Shown here piece by piece: positions 1 through 5,316 of a stretch of DNA of 7,819 bases. The notes beneath the pieces were generated by a model. The model was not told the DNA's origin, did no database searches, and worked only from the letters and a program-made list of their open reading frames with translations. Made by a program: the position numbers and the translations under genes. The stretch is from positions 1 to 7,819 of the forward strand of contig DAOVJB010000050.1 in NCBI GenBank assembly GCA_030673425.1. The letters run 5' to 3'. Position 1 is the stretch's first letter. Each line of letters begins with the position of its first letter. This DNA comes from Elusimicrobiota bacterium (GTDB lineage Bacteria > CAYTYR01 > UBA6262 > DAOVJB01).

Positions 1-437
1 CCAATTCCATAGTAATGCCTTATAGCATTAACAATATCCTTTTCAGTGGCAATAACAGGTATCGGTTTAAGGTCAGTCAAAAAACGCAGATCATCCTGTG
101 TACGCACATCTAAAGGATCAGCCATAGCTACAGTAAGAGAATTCTTCTCTATTTTCAAGGGAAAAATTTTATATCGTGAGGCAAATTTAACAGGAACCTT
201 TCTAAGCACCTCGGAAGAAACTTCTATATTGGATATTTTTACATAGGGCAAACCTAATTGCTGAGCTAAACGGATTAAAAAATCTTCCTCCTGGGCATAG
301 CCTAATTTAATCAGAATATGTCCAATCCGTTGACGAGTTTTGCTCTGTTGCTGTAGCCCTTTATCCAACTGTTCCTGAGTAATTATACCTTCCCGGATTA
401 ATATCTGCCCAATAAGTTCCCTGTTTTCTTTAACCAT
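1..437 (-). CDS. PilB/GspE-family assembly ATPase, N-terminal part with MshEN c-di-GMP-binding domain (3' end cut by window)
   Basis: Translating the minus strand from the ATG at 437 gives 145 open codons to the window edge. The protein begins MVKENRELIGQIL and has no signal peptide, as expected for a cytoplasmic motor of a type IV pilus or type II secretion system. Residues 8-31 and 37-60 are two copies of the 24-residue MshEN motif (L/I-G-x2-L-x3-G-x6-L-x3-L-x2-Q), separated by the usual 5-residue spacer (SKTRQ). The second copy starts with the consensus Arg (R37); the first has Leu (L8) there, and L17 of copy two is Phe (F53). Residues 103-145 (VAMADPLDV through the final HYYGI) match the rest of the T2SSE N-terminal domain. 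The Walker A/B ATPase core would lie beyond the edge, so PilB, GspE and MshE cannot be told apart. A ribosome binding site, AAGGA at 446-450, sits 8 nt before the ATG. The gene has its own promoter and a riboswitch leader. Family call is secure; c-di-GMP binding is inferred. Confidence 0.9.
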   Translation of the reverse strand, partial: MVKENRELIGQILIREGIITQEQLDKGLQQQSKTRQRIGHILIKLGYAQEEDFLIRLAQQLGLPYVKISNIEVSSEVLRKVPVKFASRYKIFPLKIEKNSLTVAMADPLDVRTQDDLRFLTDLKPIPVIATEKDIVNAIRHYYGI

Positions 438-473
438 TTAATATATCCTTAGAAATATATTTATAAATATTTT

Positions 474-516
474 AAACAAAAAGCCAGTTGCCTTCTTAAA
501 CCTTCGGCAACTGGCT
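474..516 (-). terminator. Intrinsic terminator forming the riboswitch expression platform
   Basis: On the minus strand AGCCAGTTGCC (516-506) pairs perfectly over 11 bp with GGCAACTGGCT (492-482) around a 13-nt loop, and the stem runs into TTTTGTTT (481-474). This is a strong rho-independent terminator placed 37 nt before the start codon of the downstream ATPase gene. Its 5' arm is part of the riboswitch aptamer: it includes the end of the third helix, the TTGCC core and one base of the closing helix. Aptamer and terminator therefore exclude each other, which predicts read-through when c-di-GMP is bound and termination when it is not. Confidence 0.88.
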
Positions 517-586
517 ATCCCAATGATATCTCGGGACCCTATAGTTTTGCGTTCTCGCCTCACAGCGGATTTGCCTTTATCGAATC
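501..586 (-). ncRNA. Cyclic-di-GMP-I (GEMM-I) riboswitch aptamer
   Basis: Read on the minus strand, the leader carries the conserved GEMM-I core: GGCAAA (575-570), a hairpin with a GNRA loop (CGCT 567-564, GTGA 563-560, GGCG 559-556), ACGCAAA (552-546), the stretch AGGGT (540-536) and TTGCCGAA (510-503). A closing helix forms from TTCG (584-581) with CGAA (506-503), and the third helix from CTAT (544-541) with ATAG (518-515) plus CCC (535-533) with GGG (521-519). The GTGA loop fits the tetraloop that docks into the third helix. By my hand alignment to the Vibrio Vc2 aptamer, the G that contacts the ligand (G20) is G here (position 575), A47 is at 548 and C92 is at 507. G at the first of these is expected of c-di-GMP sensors rather than the cGAMP-sensing variant, which has A. 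It lies between a promoter and the MshEN ATPase gene, so it should control that gene. Helix limits are hand-drawn. Confidence 0.9.
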
Positions 587-622
587 TATACTAAATTATA
601 TACTAATATCCTCTTTGTTTTA

Positions 623-651
623 AACATAGCATAATTTTCGAATTCTGTCAA
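623..651 (-). promoter_or_regulatory. Sigma70-type promoter for the riboswitch and MshEN ATPase gene
   Basis: The minus strand shows a perfect TTGACA -35 box (651-646), a 17-bp spacer and a TATGTT -10 box (628-623; 4 of 6 consensus bases). Transcription would start near 616, about 30 nt before the aptamer, giving a leader of roughly 180 nt. Position and spacing fit a promoter that feeds the riboswitch. It separates this gene from the tlpA-containing operon upstream. Confidence 0.75.
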
Positions 652-717
652 GTGTATAAAAGATACAATTAAAAAATTATGGGAAATTAGAAGGATTATT
701 ATAATTATCTATATTAT

Positions 718-1254
718 TTATTCCGCAAGCAACTTTTTAATCTCTTTTTCAAACACATCTTCTGAAGCATAACCTATATGTTTATTCCTTATTTGTCCTT
801 CTTTATCAATGATAAAAGTGGTAGGAATAGCTCTAATACCGCCATAATCTTCGGTTATTTTACTATTTCCCCTTACTATAGAATAGTTTATATTCCATTC
901 GTTAACAACATTGGCAAGCTCCTGCTTTGATCCCCTGTCTAAGCTGACTCCTATAATCTCTAAACCCTGGGATTTGTATTTATTATATAGATTGATAAAT
1001 CCGGGTATTTCCTGTTTGCAAGGAGGACACCATGTAGCCCAGAAATCGATTATAACGACTTTCCCTCGTAATTCAGAAAGAGTAACCTGGTATCCGTTAA
1101 GATCAGTTAAACTAAAATCAGGAGCTAACGAAGCAGATTTTTTAACCTCTTGAGGGTTTATATTCTGTTCTACTTGTGTGGACTCTTTACAGCCTGCTAT
1201 TAGTAAAACTAACATTATTAAAAACACTATACTCCGGGAAAATATCTTTTTCAT
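718..1254 (-). CDS. TlpA/ResA-like thiol-disulfide oxidoreductase lipoprotein
   Basis: A 178-residue envelope thioredoxin-like protein that reduces disulfides in exported proteins, in the ResA/TlpA/CcmG group. The N-terminus (MKKIFSRS, then a hydrophobic stretch of residues 9-20) ends in a lipobox LIAGC with the lipidated Cys at position 22, so it should be anchored to a membrane with its domain outside the cytoplasm. The AhpC/TSA-Redoxin type fold starts at LAPDFSLTD (43-51), with the active site WCPPC at 75-79 and the cis-proline loop RAIPTT at 141-146. I chose the ATG at 1254 because it follows AAAGGAG (1269-1263) by 8 nt and begins the signal peptide exactly; that ribosome binding site overlaps the trxB stop codon. 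It is the last gene of the ccdA-trxB-tlpA run and is the likely receiver of electrons passed across the membrane by CcdA. Whether its target is apocytochrome c or another thiol protein cannot be told from this window. Confidence 0.93.
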   Translation of the reverse strand: MKKIFSRSIVFLIMLVLLIAGCKESTQVEQNINPQEVKKSASLAPDFSLTDLNGYQVTLSELRGKVVIIDFWATWCPPCKQEIPGFINLYNKYKSQGLEIIGVSLDRGSKQELANVVNEWNINYSIVRGNSKITEDYGGIRAIPTTFIIDKEGQIRNKHIGYASEDVFEKEIKKLLAE

Positions 1255-1267
1255 TTTAGTAGCTCCT

Positions 1268-2197
1268 TTATATACTATTTTTAATCTCTTGAATATATTG
1301 GCCTGCTGCAAATCCGGCAGTTGCACCTTCACCACAGGCAGTCACGACCTGTCTTAACAACTTTCTGCGAACATCCCCGCATGCATATATACCTTCACAG
1401 GAAGAAAGCATATTCTCATCTGTAATAATATACCCTTCTTCATCTCTTTTAACGATTTCCTTGATAAATTCTGTATCAGGTTTGGTACCTATAAAGATAA
1501 ATACCCCATCTGTATTTATTATTTGCGTCTGGTTGGTTTTTACATTCTTAATCTGTATCCGTTCTACCTTTTTTTCGCCTATTATCTTTTCTGGTACAGA
1601 GTCCCATATAAAATCTATTTTTTTATTTGTAAATGCTCTCTCCTGCAATATTTTGGCTGATCTCAACTCGTTTCTTCGATGTATCACAGTAACCTTTTTA
1701 GCAAACTTTGTCAGGAACAATGCCTCTTCTATGGCAGCATCCCCTCCGCCTATGACAACTATTTCCTTTCCTCTGAATAACGGTCCATCACAGGTACCAC
1801 AATATGAAACCCCTTTACTGATGAACAGATTCTCTCCGGGTATGTTTAATTTTTGGGGCTGGGCTCCTGTAGCTATAATCACAGCAAATGCCTCGTGCTC
1901 TTTTTGATCTGTTTTAACAATATGTTTATTATTCTTTTTCGTTATACCTTTTACCTCTTCAGATACTATTTTAAGCCCAAAATTTACGGCTTGCTTTTGG
2001 ATATTTTGCATTAATTGGGGACCTGAGATTGTATCAGGAAAACCCGGGTAATTTTCAATTAAGTCTGTCAAAATTGCCTGCCCGCCGGGTAACAGTTTTT
2101 CAATCAACAAAGTATTAAGACCTAAACGTGTTGTATAAATTCCGGCGGTCAAGCCAGCCGGCCCGCCACCGATTATTATAACATCATAGGATTTCAT
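1268..2197 (-). CDS. trxB: Thioredoxin reductase (NADPH, FAD)
   Basis: A 309-residue, low-molecular-weight thioredoxin reductase, the usual length for the bacterial enzyme. It moves electrons from NADPH through FAD and a redox-active cysteine pair to thioredoxin in the cytoplasm. The FAD dinucleotide fold is at IIGGGPAGLTAG (8-19); the cysteine pair is C133 and C136 in YCGTCDG (CGTC rather than the commoner CATC); the NADPH fold is GGGDAAIEEA (150-159); HRRNELR (173-179) holds the arginines that recognise the 2'-phosphate of NADPH; the C-terminal FAD motif is ACGDVRR (272-278). The start at 2197 follows AAAGGAG (2210-2204) by 6 nt, and that site overlaps the ccdA stop. The gap to ccdA is 11 nt and to tlpA is 13 nt, so the three are almost certainly co-transcribed and probably work as one electron path. 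No thioredoxin gene is seen in the window. Confidence 0.96.
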   Translation of the reverse strand: MKSYDVIIIGGGPAGLTAGIYTTRLGLNTLLIEKLLPGGQAILTDLIENYPGFPDTISGPQLMQNIQKQAVNFGLKIVSEEVKGITKKNNKHIVKTDQKEHEAFAVIIATGAQPQKLNIPGENLFISKGVSYCGTCDGPLFRGKEIVVIGGGDAAIEEALFLTKFAKKVTVIHRRNELRSAKILQERAFTNKKIDFIWDSVPEKIIGEKKVERIQIKNVKTNQTQIINTDGVFIFIGTKPDTEFIKEIVKRDEEGYIITDENMLSSCEGIYACGDVRRKLLRQVVTACGEGATAGFAAGQYIQEIKNSI

Positions 2198-2208
2198 GGA
2201 TTTCTCCT

Positions 2209-2907
2209 TTATAGTATAAAATTAAAATTACCTGTTATAATTAATATCCCGATTATTATAAGAATTATCCCGCTGATTAATGAGATAACCTTAAAATATT
2301 TTTTTATCTTCTTAGAAAAATTCAAAAAGGCATTGATGGCCAGACTCGTAATTAAAAACGGTATTGCTAAACCTAAAGAATAAGCGCTGAGCAATACGAT
2401 TCCTTTTGACACTGTTTCCTGTGTACCTGCATATATTAATATGGAAGCCAGAATCGGTCCTATACAGGGAATCCATGCCAGAGCAAAAACCACGCCGGTA
2501 ATAAATGAACCGATTACATTAACCGGATGCGCTTTTAATGAGATTCTTTTTTCACGTTCTAAGTATTTTAACTTAAAGACACCCATAATATGAAGGCCTA
2601 AAACAATAACTACTATACCACCGATTGTCTGAAGGAGTTTCTGCTTTTGGAGGATGAAACCACCTAATAATGTAGATGAAGCACCTAATAAGATAAAAAT
2701 CACAGAAAACCCGAGTATAAAAACACAGGTATTCAGGAAAACCTTACGTAAAGTTTTCTGATTTTGATTAGATTCTGCCAATTCTTTAATGGATGTTCCC
2801 GTAATAAATGAGATATAAGCAGGTATCAGGGGAAAGATACAGGGAGAAATAAAACTTGCAAGTCCTGCAATGAATGCAAGAAATAGGGAGATTTGTTGAT
2901 TCATCAT
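2209..2907 (-). CDS. ccdA: CcdA/DsbD-type transmembrane thiol-electron transporter
   Basis: A 232-residue, very hydrophobic inner-membrane protein of the CcdA family, equivalent to the central domain of DsbD. It carries reducing equivalents from cytoplasmic thioredoxin across the membrane to extracytoplasmic thioredoxin-like proteins. About six membrane segments are visible (roughly residues 7-36, 60-82, 92-112, 130-160, 168-194, 205-229). The two redox cysteines are in the family signatures SPCIFPLIPAY (C23) and AWIPCIGP (C148), both in prolines-rich turns as expected. The ATG at 2907 is followed at once by a second ATG (2904), and no good Shine-Dalgarno sequence precedes either one, so the start could be either. 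The gap to the PEP carboxykinase stop is 44 bp of A/T-rich sequence. It is followed closely by trxB and tlpA, which fits the route NADPH to TrxB to thioredoxin to CcdA to TlpA. Function as family is secure; cytochrome c maturation is only one possible use. Confidence 0.94.
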   Translation of the reverse strand: MMNQQISLFLAFIAGLASFISPCIFPLIPAYISFITGTSIKELAESNQNQKTLRKVFLNTCVFILGFSVIFILLGASSTLLGGFILQKQKLLQTIGGIVVIVLGLHIMGVFKLKYLEREKRISLKAHPVNVIGSFITGVVFALAWIPCIGPILASILIYAGTQETVSKGIVLLSAYSLGLAIPFLITSLAINAFLNFSKKIKKYFKVISLISGIILIIIGILIITGNFNFIL

Positions 2908-2951
2908 GGTTTTTTAATCTTATTTTAAGAATTTTTCCGTTTTTATTTTAA

Positions 2952-4838
2952 TTAATTCGTTTCAAATATATCAGGTTTTATGCAATCCCCATGTTGCTTC
3001 TTCGTCTCTTGAAGCCGTGCTTTTTGTTCCTTGAGAGTCTCAAAAAGAATAGCCGGCGTATCAGTAACTTTTGTTTTATAAATCTCTTCTATTCTTTTAA
3101 TTTTCGCAAGATTCTCGTTAACACGCAGGCTGAACTGCTTTATATAATCCTCTTCTTTATAATCCTCATTAAGAACCTTTTTGAACAGTCTTTTCAAATC
3201 CTGATACTTTGGAATAAACCCTATAGGTGTTTTTATTGCCTCAACCTCATTATGGACTCTTAATTCCATCCATTTAAGCCATACTCTTTTATCCTGCATG
3301 CCGGTTATGTAATCTCCTTTTTCATCCCGCAGAAAATAATTCACCCCGAATATTGAACAAGGATTCGTTAAATCTCCTGCAAAACTGAGATAATTGTTTA
3401 TGTATTTCCCGATAGGTATGGATAAAAAGTCCAAATTTGCCATAATATTAAATTTTCTTATTCCTTGTTTTCCTAAAGTAGCGGCTGTGGTTTCAGACTC
3501 TAAACTGGCACCTATCGTTATTACGCCGTGTTTCCAATTGAAGCTTTCAAAAACAGGAGGTAATGTATCTGAATCTCTTCCCCCATAGATTACTCCTTTT
3601 ACTTCCACTCCTTCCGGATTTTCTAACTCAGGATCACAATTTTTAAGATTGTTCAGTTTAATGGTATAGCGTGCATTAGCATGAGAAGAAGCAATCTCAT
3701 TTCCTTTTTCGTCTTTTTTACCTTTCTGCCACTTGCCGGAATAGTTTATACCTTCTTCCGGAATCTCCTTTTCATATCCCTGCCAGTATGGGATCCCGTC
3801 TTTTACTAAAATATTGGAAAAAATGATCTCTCCCTCGTTGTTCAAAGCTTGCCATATCAGAGGATCATCCTGTGAATTTAAATTTCTAATGATACCGAAA
3901 ATTCCTCTTTCAACATTTACAGCAAATACCTTATCTTCCCTTTTCCTTAGATAAGCAATATCATCTCCTATGATTCTCTCACCCGCAACCATACATGTTG
4001 AGGTCTTGCCGCAAAAACTTGGAAAAGCCCCTGTAAAATATGTTTTTCTTTTATCCGGACCATGAACAGCCATGACAAACATATGCTCGGAAAGCCAGTT
4101 GCTTTCCATACCTGCTTTCCTGATTGTCAGCCGTAAAGACAGTTTCTTTAATCCTAATGTATTTCCTGCATATTGCGTATTCACACTATAGACTTTGTTT
4201 TCTATAAAATCAGTGTAAATTCTTCTTTTATCCACGTCTTTACTTACGTTATTCTCTAACTTACCTGCGGAATGTACGTACTTAAAGAAATCTATATCAG
4301 AACCTTCTTTCTTAAACGATTCATAGGCTGGTCTGTAAAGAATATCCTCCGAATGAGCTACATAGCTTGAGTCCGTAATCTGCACTCCATATATGGAAAA
4401 GTCTGAATTAACAGGTCCCAGACAGAGAAACAGAACGAACATCTCCTTTCCATCCATGCTGTTCTTTAATAATGTATGGACTTCTTTTAATCCTTTTTCC
4501 CTTTCTATAGAACTAAGTCCGCTTCCTAAATCCATATCCTTGGTTACAAGAAACTTTGTCATCTCTTTATCCCTTGCCTGGTCAAAGTAGCCGTCGAAAT
4601 GGGTCGTATGGCCGTTTATAGCAAGAAGTATTTCTTCACCTGACTCTTTTGCTTTATTTCTAATATGGAGGATGTCTTCGACAGAATCCGTGCGCACAAA
4701 AACTGATGCAGGATTACAAAGTTCAACATACTTAGCAATAAAATATTCCACTCCCGGATTATTCAACAATAAAAGTTTTTCATAATTTTTAGTACCACAT
4801 TTTTCTTTAAGTAATGAAACATATCTTTCCATCATCAT
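2952..4838 (-). CDS. pckG: Phosphoenolpyruvate carboxykinase, GTP type (divergent archaeal-like subgroup)
   Basis: A 628-residue cytoplasmic enzyme interconverting oxaloacetate plus GTP with PEP, CO2 and GDP; length is normal for the GTP family (about 600-630). Family signatures occur in order: QYAGNTLGLKK (222-232, substrate-binding R-loop region), SEHMFVMAVHGP (250-261), the P-loop FPSFCGKTST (272-281) with the hyper-reactive Cys at 276, the metal-binding GDDIAYL (291-297), FGIIRN (314-319), GVIYGGRDSDTLPPVFESFNW (split: 415-422 and 427-435), SLESETTAA (445-453, lid), FGVNYFLRD (497-505) and TPIGFIP (537-543). The P-loop reads CGKTST rather than the CGKTN of animal and typical bacterial enzymes, and GGR is followed by Asp, not Arg; from memory this resembles Thermococcales-type enzymes. 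The residues 545-628 form a charged, helical tail. Three ATGs in a row (4838, 4835, 4832) follow AGAGGAG; the first is 7 nt from GGAG. With a PPi-type phosphofructokinase nearby, it may work in either the gluconeogenic or the CO2-fixing direction. Confidence 0.92.
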   Translation of the reverse strand: MMMERYVSLLKEKCGTKNYEKLLLLNNPGVEYFIAKYVELCNPASVFVRTDSVEDILHIRNKAKESGEEILLAINGHTTHFDGYFDQARDKEMTKFLVTKDMDLGSGLSSIEREKGLKEVHTLLKNSMDGKEMFVLFLCLGPVNSDFSIYGVQITDSSYVAHSEDILYRPAYESFKKEGSDIDFFKYVHSAGKLENNVSKDVDKRRIYTDFIENKVYSVNTQYAGNTLGLKKLSLRLTIRKAGMESNWLSEHMFVMAVHGPDKRKTYFTGAFPSFCGKTSTCMVAGERIIGDDIAYLRKREDKVFAVNVERGIFGIIRNLNSQDDPLIWQALNNEGEIIFSNILVKDGIPYWQGYEKEIPEEGINYSGKWQKGKKDEKGNEIASSHANARYTIKLNNLKNCDPELENPEGVEVKGVIYGGRDSDTLPPVFESFNWKHGVITIGASLESETTAATLGKQGIRKFNIMANLDFLSIPIGKYINNYLSFAGDLTNPCSIFGVNYFLRDEKGDYITGMQDKRVWLKWMELRVHNEVEAIKTPIGFIPKYQDLKRLFKKVLNEDYKEEDYIKQFSLRVNENLAKIKRIEEIYKTKVTDTPAILFETLKEQKARLQETKKQHGDCIKPDIFETN

Positions 4839-4879
4839 CGCATAACTCCTCTTTTAGATTAAGAATAATATTAAATAAG

Positions 4880-4907
4880 CCAACACCCATCCACCTCGCA
4901 GTGTTGG
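4880..4907 (-). other. Unassigned hairpin in the panD-pckG gap
   Basis: On the minus strand CCAACAC (4907-4901) can pair with GTGTTGG (4886-4880) over 7 bp around a purine-rich 14-nt loop (TGCGAGGTGGATGG). It lies in the 100-bp gap between panD and pckG, 41 nt before the first pckG ATG. The sequence after it (CTTATTTAATATT) is AU-rich but not a clean T-run, so it is at best a weak terminator or attenuator; an mRNA-processing or stability element is equally possible. I do not recognise the loop as a known riboswitch. Confidence 0.4.
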
Positions 4908-4938
4908 TTTAGCATACGGTAATTTAATTAAAGAGTTA

Positions 4939-5301
4939 TTATAAAGAACACTTACGAACGATTTTATTTTTGTTATTTACAACTATCAGTTTAGGCTTAA
5001 GATTCTTTATCTCTTGCTCGTTAAAGAATCCGTAAGAGATAACAATCAATTCGTCACCAAGCTCGCCAAGACGTGCTGCGCCACCGTTCAATCCTATAAC
5101 TCCGGAATTAGGTTTACCTTTAATTACATAAGTCTCAAAGCGTATACCTGTATTTATATTTACTACAAGCACTATTTCTCCCGGCAAAATATCTGCTGCT
5201 TCTATAAGCTTGGCATCAATTGTAATGCTTCCTTTATATTTCAAGTTCGTCTGTGTAACTATTGGTTTATGAATCTTCGATTTACACATCATCCGTAACA
5301 T
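4939..5301 (-). CDS. panD: Aspartate 1-decarboxylase proenzyme (pyruvoyl-dependent)
   Basis: A 120-residue proenzyme that decarboxylates L-aspartate to beta-alanine for pantothenate and coenzyme A synthesis. It aligns with E. coli PanD with no gaps over the first 76 residues: K9 and H11 (SKIHK), Y22, the self-cleavage site G24-S25 (KYKGSIT), after which S25 becomes the pyruvoyl group, R54 and Y58 (IRFETY), and N72-G73 (GLNGGAA). All the residues needed for processing and catalysis are present, so the gene should be active. The ATG at 5301 has only a modest GGGG ribosome binding site 8-11 nt upstream; the 15-nt gap to the phosphofructokinase stop suggests one transcript. It shares this putative operon with acetolactate synthase, whose pathway gives the ketoisovalerate half of pantothenate. 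Confidence 0.97.
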   Translation of the reverse strand: MLRMMCKSKIHKPIVTQTNLKYKGSITIDAKLIEAADILPGEIVLVVNINTGIRFETYVIKGKPNSGVIGLNGGAARLGELGDELIVISYGFFNEQEIKNLKPKLIVVNNKNKIVRKCSL

Positions 5302-5316
5302 TTATTTAACCCCAAT

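Noticed and set aside
46-246. Plus-strand open frame of 66 codons
   Set aside because: It lies wholly opposite the MshEN ATPase gene, which has clear family motifs; no ribosome binding site or recognisable protein.
655-717. Terminator after tlpA
   Set aside because: I looked for a GC-rich stem plus T-run after the stop and found only A/T-rich sequence with weak possible pairing, so no terminator is called.
718-1335. Longer version of the TlpA-like protein starting at 1335 (205 residues)
   Set aside because: It would overlap trxB by 68 bp and put 27 charged residues before a perfect lipoprotein signal peptide. The ATG at 1254 has a good ribosome binding site and places the lipobox correctly.
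1461-1907. Plus-strand open frame of 148 codons
   Set aside because: It is antisense to the conserved trxB coding sequence and the translation shows no family features.
4880-4907. Reading the panD-pckG hairpin as a confirmed terminator
   Set aside because: The stem is only 7 bp, the loop is 14 nt and the following sequence is not a proper T-tract on either strand.
4938-4943. TATAAT on the minus strand at the end of panD, as a promoter for pckG
   Set aside because: No recognisable -35 box lies 16-18 bp upstream and there is no TG extension; such strings are expected by chance in A/T-rich DNA.
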